This document shows, piece by piece, positions 1-7,401 of a stretch of DNA of 12,852 nt. The notes beneath the pieces are model-generated. The model was not told the origin of the DNA. It did no database searches and saw only the letters and a program-made list of their open reading frames with translations. Each line of letters begins with the position of its first letter. Within the stretch, counting starts at the first letter, position 1. Origin of the DNA: Bacteroidales bacterium (lineage in GTDB: Bacteria; Bacteroidota; Bacteroidia; Bacteroidales; UBA932); the NCBI GenBank assembly GCA_017478685.1, contig JAFVDC010000035.1, positions 1 to 12,852 on the forward strand, written 5' to 3'. The translations under genes were made by a program, and so were the position numbers.

Positions 1-1
1 C

Positions 2-394
2 GAAAACCAGAACCGCAGCGGTCTGCAGGACATCCGGTGGGTGGTGGAAGACGCGATGAAGTTTGTCCGCCGCGAAGTGCGCCGGGGCAACACCTACCAG
101 GGCATCATCCTCGATCCGCCGGCCTATGGCCACGGACCGGACGGCGAGAAATGGAAGCTGGACGAATGCCTGTACGAGATGATGGAAGGCGTCGGCGCAC
201 TGCTCGCCGAGAAGGACAGCTTCCTCGTGCTGAACCTCTATTCCAACGGTTTTTCCGCCGCCCTGGGCGAAACGGTGGTCCGGGAAGCGCTGCGACTCGG
301 CGCCCGGGCGTCCGTACAGAGCGGCGAACTCGCCCTGCGCGACCGCTCCGGCCGGGTACTCCCGCTGAGCATCGTCGTGCGCCTTTCGCGATAA
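2..394 (+). CDS. Class I SAM-dependent RNA methyltransferase, C-terminal part (5' end outside window)
   Basis: The reading frame is open from the window edge to a TAA at 392-394, giving 130 residues with no start, so the N-terminal half (including the SAM-binding glycine motif) lies outside. The visible part has the catalytic-type motif ILDPPAYG at about residues 36-43. This is the DPP[SAF][YF] loop of Rossmann-fold base methyltransferases, and the arrangement recalls the RlmI/RlmK-like (COG1092, PF10672) family. It is followed by a conserved WKL stretch and a strand-helix end (FLVLNLYSNGF). The likely role is methylation of rRNA in the cytoplasm, but the exact base cannot be told from this fragment. 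The codons are GC-ending like those of the left part of the window. It runs convergently towards the DUF2723 gene. Confidence 0.85.
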   Translation, partial: ENQNRSGLQDIRWVVEDAMKFVRREVRRGNTYQGIILDPPAYGHGPDGEKWKLDECLYEMMEGVGALLAEKDSFLVLNLYSNGFSAALGETVVREALRLGARASVQSGELALRDRSGRVLPLSIVVRLSR

Positions 395-400
395 TTTCCA

Positions 401-562
401 ATGATTGAAATTCTTCTCCCGAACTCCGAGGAGCCCGGCAACTACACTTCGCACCAGCGGACCTCGGAAGAGTTTGACGAAGTCGGCGGCACGAACACCG
501 GCGACTGGCGGAACACGCTTGTACACGAATTCGGCGAGATGCAGGCCGCCCTTGCCGACTGA
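401..562 (+). CDS. Possible small acidic protein of 53 residues, unknown function
   Basis: An ATG at 401, six nt after the methyltransferase stop and in the same frame, opens 53 codons ending in TGA at 560-562. It fills almost the whole gap before the convergent DUF2723 stop at 575. The product begins MIEILLPNSEEPGNY, is rich in Glu, Asp and Thr, and ends with a short helix-like tail (FGEMQAALAD). I see no membrane segment, cysteine motif or known domain, and I do not recognise it. Points in favour are the close spacing to the upstream gene and GC-ending codons like its neighbour. Points against are its short length, the lack of a clear ribosome-binding site and the lack of a known family. 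It could also be the untranslated 3' trailer of the methyltransferase mRNA. Confidence 0.35.
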   Translation: MIEILLPNSEEPGNYTSHQRTSEEFDEVGGTNTGDWRNTLVHEFGEMQAALAD

Positions 563-574
563 CACGCAGCCGCG

Positions 575-3500
575 CTACATGCTGTCCACGACGCTGTCCG
601 GTTCCTCTCCTTCGCGGGAAGAGCCGGACAGTTCGCTGAGGTAGGAGGAGATCCGCTGCTCCAGCGCGTCGGCGTATTCCGGATCGCCGGCCTTGCGGAT
701 GTCATTCGCCATGTAATAGACCAGGTTGCAGCAGGTTTCGAAGCTGTCGCGGGTCCGCGGGTAGAAATCGAGGTAGAACCGGATCGACTGGAACACCTCG
801 TCGGTGAAAGTGTCTGCCAGCGCGTGCGCCTTGTCACGTTCCCCGAGCAGCAGGTAGTCGGTGACCATCGTGATGGGGAACAGGGCGTTCGAGCTCCAGC
901 CCAGCACCGAATTCTCATACGGGTACCGAACCGGATTGAGGACCTCCTGGCAGAGGTCCAGCATCTCCACCGCCCGGCTGTTCTGACCGGCGTCGATGAA
1001 CGCGTTCGCCGCGGAGACGAACAGGTTCCGCAACGACATCACGCCCAGGTTGGTATAGAGGTTCTGGTAGTCGACATAGTAGTCATCCCGCGCGGTGGCC
1101 GTGAAGCTGAAGCGGTTCTTGATGAGGTCGTACAGCTCGTCCGGGTCGAGCAGGCCGGGTTCCAAGGACTTGACCTTGGTCTTGACCGGGACGAACAGGT
1201 AGGAATAGCCGTCATAGAACAGATAGTCTTTCAGGCCGATGTTCAGGTCGCAGCCCTGGTTGAGGACGTTGATGGGACGGTCCCACTGGTACGTGGAGAG
1301 GAAATCCAGCAGGAAGAGTTCCGGCTTGCTCAGGTAGTTCTTCCCCTTGGGGATCTCGAGCACGATGGACTCGGGGATCATGTCGGCGAACTTCTCGGAG
1401 AGGATGCCGTACTTGAGGACATTCTCCTTGTTCACCGGGATGATCATCTTGCGGGAGACCCAGTAGTCCACCTTGCGGCCGCTCTTTTCGTAGACCAGCT
1501 TGGCCTGCGGATGGCGGAACACCGCCAGCACGTCAGCGATCGGCAGCGCCTGGTCACGCGTGTCCTGGATGGGGACGAGTTCGTTGGTGCCATACAGGTA
1601 CTGGTCCTGCCCGACGCTGAGCTGCAGGCGCGGCGAGTCGTTGCAGGCGTACTTCATCTGGTCGATGTACCAGTCGGTACCGAGCAGCGAGGTGTTGCAG
1701 ACGCGGACATCCGTCCGGAAACCCTCCACCTCCCGGGCGTACCAGAGCGGGAAGGTATCGTTGTCGCCATGCGTCACCAGGATGCCGTTGTGGCCGACGG
1801 AATTCAGGTAGTTCTTCGCCGTCTCCACGGCGGTGTAGCGGTTTGAACGGTTGTGGTCGTCCCAGTTTTCTTCGGCCATAAGGGCGGGAACGCCAAGGCA
1901 AAGGACGCCCGTGCCGATTGCAACCACCTTTTCGCGGCCCTTGAGGGCGTCGGAGATCCACTTGTAAATTGCGTACACGCCAAGGCCTATCCAGATGGCG
2001 AACATGTAGAAGGACCCGGCATAGGCGTAATCCCTTTCACGCACCTGGTAAGGCGGCTGGTTGAGGTACAGCACAATGGCGATGCCCGTCATGAAGAACA
2101 TGAGGAACACTATCCAGCTGCCTCTCTTGTCTTTGTCGAACTGGAACACCAGGCCCAGGAGGCCAAGCAGGAGCGGCAGGAAGAAGTAGTGGTTCTTGCC
2201 CTTGTTTTCCCGGAGCGGGGCCGGGGCGTCACTCTGGTCTCCAAGCCTTATGGCGTCCAGGAAGCCTATGCCGCTTTCCCAGTTGCCGTCGAAGACATTG
2301 CCGGGAACGGGGCTGTGGATGTCGTTTTGGCGGCCCACGAAATTCCACATGAAGTAGCGCCAGTACATCCAGTTGAGCTGATAGTCAAAGAAGTACGCAA
2401 GGTTTGCGCCGAAGGTTGGCTTGCGGGTTTTGGTGCCGCGGACGCGCGTACCCTTGCCGCCGGTGTACATCTCGTAGAACTCCACGTAACGGGGGTCTGC
2501 CGAAGACCACATCCTGGGGAAGAGCATCTTGCCTTCCGGCTTGTAAATGGCCTCCGTGGGGGCTTCGGCCTTGATGTATTTCCCGTTCATGGGAGCCCAG
2601 TAGGTGGAGTTGTCAAGGTCATATGGGGCGTCCCAGTACTGGCCGTAAAGAAGCGGCGTGGAGCCGTACTGCTCACGGCTGAGGTAACGCACAAGGGTGT
2701 AGGGGTTGTCCGGCTGGTACTCGTTGGTGGGCGTTTTGACGCTGGAGCGGATAATCACTATGGAGAACAGGCTGAAGCCCATGACCAGGGTGGTCACGCA
2801 AAGCAGAACCGTGTTCCAGAATACCCTCCCCTTCTTGAGGGTTGCAAAGAGTCCCCAGAAGCAAAGGGCCAGGAGGGCAACCATGAAGAACAGGGCGCCG
2901 CTGTTGTAAGGCAGGCCGAAGCCATTCACGAACAGGCGGTCCACCCCTGCCGCAACCTTAGGAAGGTACGGGATGAAGATGTAAACCAGAAGGAACTCTA
3001 TCACAACGCCTATGAGGAAGATGCCAATGAGCTTTTTGGCCGGCAGCTTCTTGTCCTCGTTCATGCGGTAATAATACATGAACACAAAGGCGGGGATGGT
3101 AAGGAGGTTCAGAAGGTGTACGCCGATTGAAAGGCCCATGAGGAAGGCTATGAGCACAATCCAGCGGTTTGCGTGAGGGCTGTCTGCGGTGTCGTACCAC
3201 CTGCACATGGCCCAGAACACCAGGGCCGTGAACAGTGAGCTCATCGCATAGACCTCTCCCTCAACGGCACTGAACCAGAAGGTGTCCGAGAAGCAGTAGG
3301 CCATTGCGCCCACTACGCCGGAAGCGAGAATGGCTATGGCACTGCCCAATGAGATCTCTCCGCTCGCTTCGCTCGGTCGAGATGACAGAGTGAGCCTCTT
3401 GGCAAAGAACACTATGGTAAGGTACAGGAAAAAGATGGTGAGGCCACTGAGGATGGCGTTCATGGCATTCACTGCCACGGCGGCGTGGGCGGCATCGAAG

Positions 3501-3706
3501 GGGATGGTGAAAAAGCGTGCAAGCAACTGGAACACAGGGTTTCCCGGGGGGTGGCCCACCTCCAGCTTGTATGACGACGCAATAAACTCACCGCAGTCCC
3601 AGAAAGACGCCGTGGGCTCTATGGTGGCCAGATACGTGGCGCACGATGCAACCAGCACCGCCACAGCCACTATCCAGTTCCACTTGTTGAATGTTTTCCT
3701 GTCCAT
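575..3706 (-). CDS. DUF2723 family multi-spanning membrane protein (GT-C-like, putative protein O-glycosyltransferase)
   Basis: 1043 residues, close to the usual size of Bacteroidota DUF2723 (PF11028) proteins. The family is placed with GT-C glycosyltransferases, and the human member TMEM260 is a protein O-mannosyltransferase, so transfer of a sugar from a lipid donor at the inner membrane is a reasonable inference but untested here. The first loop carries the GT-C-like acidic motif SFWDCGEF (D37, E40) followed by GHPPGNP. Many hydrophobic helices lie between residue 10 and about 610. The soluble C-terminal part begins with the highly conserved ENWDDHNRS and HGDNDTFPLWY motifs. I chose ATG 3706 because in-frame TTG 3757 would start inside the terminator of the preceding operon. 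Two oddities: a repeat-like insert at residues 108-119 and a codon-usage break near 1800-1890. The stop is TAG at 575-577; no terminator hairpin is evident before the convergent gene. Confidence 0.92.
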   Translation of the reverse strand: MDRKTFNKWNWIVAVAVLVASCATYLATIEPTASFWDCGEFIASSYKLEVGHPPGNPVFQLLARFFTIPFDAAHAAVAVNAMNAILSGLTIFFLYLTIVFFAKRLTLSSRPSEASGEISLGSAIAILASGVVGAMAYCFSDTFWFSAVEGEVYAMSSLFTALVFWAMCRWYDTADSPHANRWIVLIAFLMGLSIGVHLLNLLTIPAFVFMYYYRMNEDKKLPAKKLIGIFLIGVVIEFLLVYIFIPYLPKVAAGVDRLFVNGFGLPYNSGALFFMVALLALCFWGLFATLKKGRVFWNTVLLCVTTLVMGFSLFSIVIIRSSVKTPTNEYQPDNPYTLVRYLSREQYGSTPLLYGQYWDAPYDLDNSTYWAPMNGKYIKAEAPTEAIYKPEGKMLFPRMWSSADPRYVEFYEMYTGGKGTRVRGTKTRKPTFGANLAYFFDYQLNWMYWRYFMWNFVGRQNDIHSPVPGNVFDGNWESGIGFLDAIRLGDQSDAPAPLRENKGKNHYFFLPLLLGLLGLVFQFDKDKRGSWIVFLMFFMTGIAIVLYLNQPPYQVRERDYAYAGSFYMFAIWIGLGVYAIYKWISDALKGREKVVAIGTGVLCLGVPALMAEENWDDHNRSNRYTAVETAKNYLNSVGHNGILVTHGDNDTFPLWYAREVEGFRTDVRVCNTSLLGTDWYIDQMKYACNDSPRLQLSVGQDQYLYGTNELVPIQDTRDQALPIADVLAVFRHPQAKLVYEKSGRKVDYWVSRKMIIPVNKENVLKYGILSEKFADMIPESIVLEIPKGKNYLSKPELFLLDFLSTYQWDRPINVLNQGCDLNIGLKDYLFYDGYSYLFVPVKTKVKSLEPGLLDPDELYDLIKNRFSFTATARDDYYVDYQNLYTNLGVMSLRNLFVSAANAFIDAGQNSRAVEMLDLCQEVLNPVRYPYENSVLGWSSNALFPITMVTDYLLLGERDKAHALADTFTDEVFQSIRFYLDFYPRTRDSFETCCNLVYYMANDIRKAGDPEYADALEQRISSYLSELSGSSREGEEPDSVVDSM
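3351..3386. repeat. 36-bp dispersed-repeat-like element inside the DUF2723 coding frame
   Basis: A 36-bp stretch has outer complementary arms (ATCTC and GAGAT), inner CCG/CGG arms, and a core in which CGCTCG occurs twice around CTT. From memory this matches a class of short dispersed repeats found mostly between genes in Bacteroidota and other genomes; I could not search for it. Here it is exactly 12 codons long and in frame, encoding about S108-S119 (SRPSEASGEIS) of the DUF2723 protein. It falls in a hydrophilic loop between two membrane helices (about 85-105 and 122-145). It uses CGA for Arg, a codon I did not find at the other Arg positions I decoded in this gene. Only one copy is in the window. 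Confidence 0.55.
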
Positions 3707-3752
3707 AAAATAAAAACAATAAGCCTGCAAAGTTAACAAAAACTTTGCAGGC
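3707..3752 (-). terminator. Rho-independent terminator of the malQ-to-ACP operon
   Basis: A perfect 12-bp inverted repeat, arms 3741-3752 and 3723-3734 around the 6-nt loop 3735-3740, lies just beyond the ACP stop (3761). On the minus strand it is followed by a T-rich run (TTATTGTTTTTATTTT, 3722-3707). This is the expected form of an intrinsic terminator for the leftward transcript. The T-run ends directly at the DUF2723 start codon. Confidence 0.82.
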
Positions 3753-3758
3753 CTCAAA
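3728..3758 (-). promoter_or_regulatory. Predicted Bacteroidota sigma-ABfr promoter of the DUF2723 gene, overlapping the terminator
   Basis: Read leftward, a TTTG box (3758-3755), a 19-nt spacer and TAACTTTG (3735-3728) match the Bacteroidota consensus TTTG-N19-TAnnTTTG with no mismatch. The predicted start point near 3720-3724 leaves a leader of roughly 15 nt before ATG 3706. The -7 box lies within the terminator's distal arm and loop edge, so the same bases would serve both signals. This is a sequence match only. Confidence 0.6.
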
Positions 3759-3760
3759 TA

Positions 3761-4000
3761 CTAAAGCTGTGCCAGAACGGAGTCGCACACTTCACCAACG
3801 GTGGTGGGAAGGGGTGCGCCATCCGGGAAACGCATCTTGAACTTTTCTTCGACGGCAAGGGAAAGGAGCATCATGGTAAGTGAGTCAATCCCGAGGCCTG
3901 TGGTAAGAGGAGTGTCAAAAGACACGTTTGTGAGGTCCGTGTTGGGCCTTATGACGGAAATCACTTCCTTGAGTCCGTCAAAAACTTCCTGCCTGGTCAT
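3761..4000 (-). CDS. Acyl carrier protein (dedicated, ligase-linked)
   Basis: 79 residues with the phosphopantetheine attachment motif GIDSLTMM; Ser40 would carry the prosthetic group. The size and helix pattern fit a type II ACP (PF00550). It carries acyl chains as thioesters in the cytoplasm. It differs from a typical housekeeping AcpP (no DSLD[TL]VE motif) and is not beside fabF or fabH, so a specialised role is more likely. It begins 3 nt after the stop of the GNAT/acyl-ligase fusion, which suggests translational coupling and that the ligase loads it. It is the last gene before the terminator. Known Caulobacter ceramide genes also pair a dedicated ACP with an acyl-ACP synthetase; a similar role here is an inference. 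Confidence 0.95.
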   Translation of the reverse strand: MTRQEVFDGLKEVISVIRPNTDLTNVSFDTPLTTGLGIDSLTMMLLSLAVEEKFKMRFPDGAPLPTTVGEVCDSVLAQL

Positions 4001-4003
4001 AAC

Positions 4004-6661
4004 TTAGACGCGTGCTACTTTCATTGAGCCGGTGCGCTTGAAGTCTTCCGTGCGCACGGTCATCTTGAGGATCCTGTGGGTGGTGGGAAGGGTGGCGTTC
4101 ACCTTGTCCACAAGGGCCTGCATGTAGGCGTGGATGTCTTCGGGGGTCTTTCCGTCAAATGCGGGCATGAACGGGAGGATCTCGATGGCAATGACCTTTG
4201 CACCGTTGAGGTCGTCTTCCTTCACCATGGCGTCGCGGACGCAAGGATCTGCGTAGAAGGGCTCCTCAAGGCTTTCGGGGCTCACATTCTCACCGTTGGG
4301 GAGGATGATGAGGTTCTTGATTCGGCCGGTAATGTACAGGAAGCCTTCGTCGTCGAAGCGGCAGAGGTCACCGGTGCGGAACCAACCGTCCTCGGTGAAG
4401 GCCTCGGCGGTACGCACAGGGTCCTTGTAGTAGCCTGAGAACACGTTGTCGCCCTTTACCTGGAGTTCGCCGTCCACAATCCTTGTCTCCTGACCGGGAT
4501 AGATTCGGCCGATGGAAGTGGGCTTCTCAACGGCATTGGCATTGGCCGAAGTGAGGTTGGCGGTTTCCGTGAGGCCGTAGCCGAAGCAGAACTCCACGCC
4601 AAGTTTGGTGAAGATGTCCACGAGGCGCGGAGGTACGTTTGCAGCGCCGGAGATGATCATGCGGAGTTCTCCGCCAAGGAACTGAGGGCCGTACATCTTG
4701 ACAAGGCCGGAAAGGATGTCGCAGATGCCGGGAACAATCACAAGGAGAGTGGGCTTGATCATGGGCAGTTTGCCAACAGTTGCCTTCATGTCCTCTGCGG
4801 TGAAGAGAAGGTTGCCGGTGTAGAAGCAGCCGCAGGTGCCGGCGATGAGGCCGAACACGTGGCTGAGCGGCAGAAGTGCGATGTAACGGTGTACGCCGAT
4901 TACCTTGCCGGGCTTGAAGATGGCGTTGTAGTTACCTCTCATGAGGGCCCTGTGGCTGAGGACAGCACCCTTAGGAGCGCCTGTGGTACCACCTGTGAAG
5001 AAGATGGCGGCGGGGCTTTCAGGATCTACGTCCAGAACTGCGGGAGCCTCGGTGTCTGCGATGGAAGCGGCAGGAAGCACCTTGGTGCCCTGGATGCCTT
5101 CAGTGAGGGGCATGAACTCTTCACGCACGAAGATGGCGGCGATGTCGAACTTCATGCAGCAGCCGGCCACTGCGGGAGCGGGAAGCTGTGCGGGGAAATT
5201 CATTGCAACGTATCCGGCCGATGTAACGGCGAGGAAAAGTTCTATTGCGTTCTGGCTGTTGCGGTCGAAGATGGCGATGTGAGCGCCCTTGGGAAGGCCG
5301 AGGCTATTAATGAATGCACGGCGGCGTGCAACACGGTGGCCAAGCTCTTCATAGGTAATGGTGTTTACCTGGTCGCTGAGAGCGGGTTTTTCGGCATACT
5401 GCTTTGTGAACCAGTCTACAAACTGGCCCATTGTGGGGAGATAAGGGATGCTTTCAAACTCCTCTTTGGGGAGCATGCCGTGGAAATACTCTGTGTTTGT
5501 CATTGTATTCTTGGTTTTAGGTTTTGGTTCTACAATATCTTTTACATATGAGCGCCTGCGCTGGTAGAGGCGGGTGTCGAAGTTGTCCCAGAGGGACTGC
5601 ACCTTATGGTTTTCCTCCAGCTGAGGGTTCATGAGCATGTGCTTGATTCCAAGGCGTATGTAATTCTCCATCAGGTACTTGAACATGAGGAGAGCGGCGC
5701 CTTTGGCCTGATATTCCGGAAGGATGCCTATGAGAAGGGCCTCCGTGGTGTCGTTGCGCGTAGGAGACAGGGCGGGAAGAAGATACATCCAGCCGAAGGG
5801 AAGGATTCGGCCCTGGGCCTTACGGACGGCGGCTGAAATGTGCGGCATTGTAACCGTGAAGCCCACAAGCTCGTCTTTGTCGTTTACCACAAACGCCACA
5901 AGGTCCTTGTTGAGAACCGGGACATACTGGCTTACATAACCGTCTATCTGCTCCTGGGTGAGCTTGGTGTATTCATAGAGCCCTGCAAAAGCCTCGTTGA
6001 GCACGTGGAACATCTCACGGCCGCGCTTTGCCATTTTCCTGATGGTGCCGGCGGTATAGATGCGAATGCCGAAGCGCTCGGAGATTTTGTCGGCGAACTG
6101 GAACATGGGAGGAAGTTCCGAGGGGATGTCCATCACCCTCTGGGTCCAGTCTACGTCCTTGGTGAAGCCAAGGCGCTCCAGATACTCCGGATAGTAGGGA
6201 TAGTTGTAAATGACGGTGAAGGGGCTCTCGTTTTCAAAGCCCTCTACAAGAAGGCCTTCGCGGTCCATGTCAGTGAAGCCAAGAGGGCCCTTGATCTTGG
6301 TGGCGCCCTTTGCCTTACCCCATTCCACGACGGCGTCTATGAGGGCCTTGCAAACGTCAAAGTCCTCGATGAAGTCTATCCAGCCGAAGCGGACGGCATT
6401 CTCTTTCCATTTTTTGTTGGCGTTGTGATTGATGATGGCGGCAACGCGGCCGGCCACTGCGCCGTCTTTATATGCAAGGTAGAGTTCCCTCTCACAAAAC
6501 TCCAGAGACGGGTTCTGGGGGCCGAGGGACTTGTATTCGTCGTCTTCAAACGCGGGGACCCATTTGTCTGAGCCCTTGTAAAGCTTCAAAGGGAATTCAA
6601 TGAATTCCTTGAGCATTTTCTTCCCTTGTACGGGAAGAATGGTGATATCGGTTTTAGTCAT
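4004..6661 (-). CDS. Fusion protein: YghO/BcerS-like GNAT acyltransferase + AMP-forming acyl ligase
   Basis: 885 residues in one uninterrupted frame. Residues 1 to about 375 look like two GNAT folds in tandem: the first ends in YPEYLERLGF (157-166), the second holds an acyl-CoA-loop-like segment, GILPEYQAKGAALLMF (312-327). This resembles the YghO/BcerS-like family, which includes bacterial ceramide synthase. A basic, Pro-rich linker (about 376-386) leads to a complete ANL-superfamily ligase of about 499 residues: P-loop TGGTTGAPKG (556-565), YGLTE (695-699), TGD (763-765), GRIKNL (779-784) and a C-terminal TGSMKVAR with candidate catalytic Lys881. The ligase would activate a fatty acid as acyl-AMP and pass it to the ACP encoded 3 nt downstream; the GNAT part would then transfer the acyl group to an amine. 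Met387 could also start a free ligase. Family calls are firm; the substrate is inferred. Confidence 0.92.
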   Translation of the reverse strand: MTKTDITILPVQGKKMLKEFIEFPLKLYKGSDKWVPAFEDDEYKSLGPQNPSLEFCERELYLAYKDGAVAGRVAAIINHNANKKWKENAVRFGWIDFIEDFDVCKALIDAVVEWGKAKGATKIKGPLGFTDMDREGLLVEGFENESPFTVIYNYPYYPEYLERLGFTKDVDWTQRVMDIPSELPPMFQFADKISERFGIRIYTAGTIRKMAKRGREMFHVLNEAFAGLYEYTKLTQEQIDGYVSQYVPVLNKDLVAFVVNDKDELVGFTVTMPHISAAVRKAQGRILPFGWMYLLPALSPTRNDTTEALLIGILPEYQAKGAALLMFKYLMENYIRLGIKHMLMNPQLEENHKVQSLWDNFDTRLYQRRRSYVKDIVEPKPKTKNTMTNTEYFHGMLPKEEFESIPYLPTMGQFVDWFTKQYAEKPALSDQVNTITYEELGHRVARRRAFINSLGLPKGAHIAIFDRNSQNAIELFLAVTSAGYVAMNFPAQLPAPAVAGCCMKFDIAAIFVREEFMPLTEGIQGTKVLPAASIADTEAPAVLDVDPESPAAIFFTGGTTGAPKGAVLSHRALMRGNYNAIFKPGKVIGVHRYIALLPLSHVFGLIAGTCGCFYTGNLLFTAEDMKATVGKLPMIKPTLLVIVPGICDILSGLVKMYGPQFLGGELRMIISGAANVPPRLVDIFTKLGVEFCFGYGLTETANLTSANANAVEKPTSIGRIYPGQETRIVDGELQVKGDNVFSGYYKDPVRTAEAFTEDGWFRTGDLCRFDDEGFLYITGRIKNLIILPNGENVSPESLEEPFYADPCVRDAMVKEDDLNGAKVIAIEILPFMPAFDGKTPEDIHAYMQALVDKVNATLPTTHRILKMTVRTEDFKRTGSMKVARV

Positions 6662-6669
6662 ACGGAAGA

Positions 6670-6700
6670 CAAAGATAGCAATTATTTTTCACCTGTGAAA
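6670..6700 (-). promoter_or_regulatory. Predicted promoter for the ligase-ACP pair
   Basis: Read leftward, TTTC (6700-6697), a 19-nt spacer and TATCTTTG (6677-6670) match TTTG-N19-TAnnTTTG with one mismatch in the -33 box. The -7 box sits in the 20-nt gap between ubiE and the fusion gene and ends only 8 nt before ATG 6661, so a transcript from it would be leaderless or nearly so. The -33 box is inside the ubiE 3' end. Confidence 0.48.
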
Positions 6701-7401
6701 AGCCTGCAGAGACCAGCGGTGTAACTGCGGTGACGAACAGCCTTAAAACCGGCCTCTTCCATCATGGCGCAAAACTTCTCCGGGGGCGGAAATGCATGGA
6801 CTGATGCCGGAAGGTAGCGGTAAGCCTCCTTGTTTCCGGACACCATCCCGCCGATTAGTGGAAGTATGTGCATGAAATAGAGGTCGTAGAGTTTCCTGAG
6901 GAAAGGTTTTTGGGGAACGCCCAGCTCAAGAATCACAGCACGCCCGCCGGGCTTCAGCACACGGCGGAACTCCCTGAGGCCCTTGGCCTTGTCTTCAAAG
7001 TTTCTTATGCCGAAAGCGCAGGTGACGCGGTGGAAAGTCCCGTCCTGGAATGGCATTTCAAGGGCATCGGCCACCTGAAGCTTGATGCGGTCGTGGACAC
7101 CTTCATGGGCGGCTTTTCTCATGAGGGGTTCCATCATGCCGGTGGAAATGTCTATGCCGGTGATGCGGCTTCCGGAACCCGCCGCCTTTGCTATGGCAAT
7201 GGTAGAGTCTCCGGTACCGCAGGCCACATCAAGGATCTGCTGCTCTGAGCCGTCCACAATCTCTTTCAGCGCTTTTTTGCGCCACAAGTTGTCTATGCCC
7301 ATTGACATCAGGTGATTGAGCCTGTCGTAGGACGGCGCAATGTCATTGAACATCTTTTCTACTTTCTCTTTTTGGGGCATATGGCTAAGGAACTGGGTCA
7401 T
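6682..7401 (-). CDS. ubiE: Demethylmenaquinone methyltransferase (UbiE/MenG family)
   Basis: SAM-dependent C-methyltransferase for the last step of menaquinone synthesis (ubiquinone is not expected in this phylum). With the ATG at 7401 it has 239 residues, normal for the family. It shows the N-terminal [20 protein letters not shown] signature region, SAM motif [10 protein letters not shown], the acidic motif GIDIS, and the UbiE/COQ5 signature AFGIRNFED, ending in a typical TAGL..LFTG tail. An upstream GTG at 7413 would add four residues. The start overlaps the yidD stop by 17 nt (29 nt with GTG), so co-translation is likely. It is followed after 20 nt by the acyl-ligase fusion, placing two membrane-lipid-related genes side by side. 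Confidence 0.93.
   Translation of the reverse strand: MTQFLSHMPQKEKVEKMFNDIAPSYDRLNHLMSMGIDNLWRKKALKEIVDGSEQQILDVACGTGDSTIAIAKAAGSGSRITGIDISTGMMEPLMRKAAHEGVHDRIKLQVADALEMPFQDGTFHRVTCAFGIRNFEDKAKGLREFRRVLKPGGRAVILELGVPQKPFLRKLYDLYFMHILPLIGGMVSGNKEAYRYLPASVHAFPPPEKFCAMMEEAGFKAVRHRSYTAGLCRLFTGEK

Noticed and set aside
824..3130. Two long plus-strand frames (824-1846 and 1853-3130) opposite the DUF2723 gene
   Set aside because: Both are codon-bias shadows of the DUF2723 coding strand. Their products are repetitive in Val, Gly and His with no domain I recognise.
3723..3752. The perfect inverted repeat as an operator or attachment site
   Set aside because: Its place just after the last gene of an operon, the 6-nt loop and the following T-run fit an intrinsic terminator better, and no integrase or regulator is nearby.
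3707..3757. Upstream TTG start for DUF2723 adding 17 residues
   Set aside because: Those codons lie across the terminator hairpin and its T-run, and upstream of the predicted transcript start. The peptide from ATG 3706 (MDRKTFNKWNW) matches how the family begins.
5501..5503. Splitting the GNAT/acyl-ligase protein into two genes at internal Met387
   Set aside because: There is no stop between the two parts; the linker codons are continuous and in the same frame and style. A second internal initiation remains possible, but the annotation as one fused gene is what the sequence shows.
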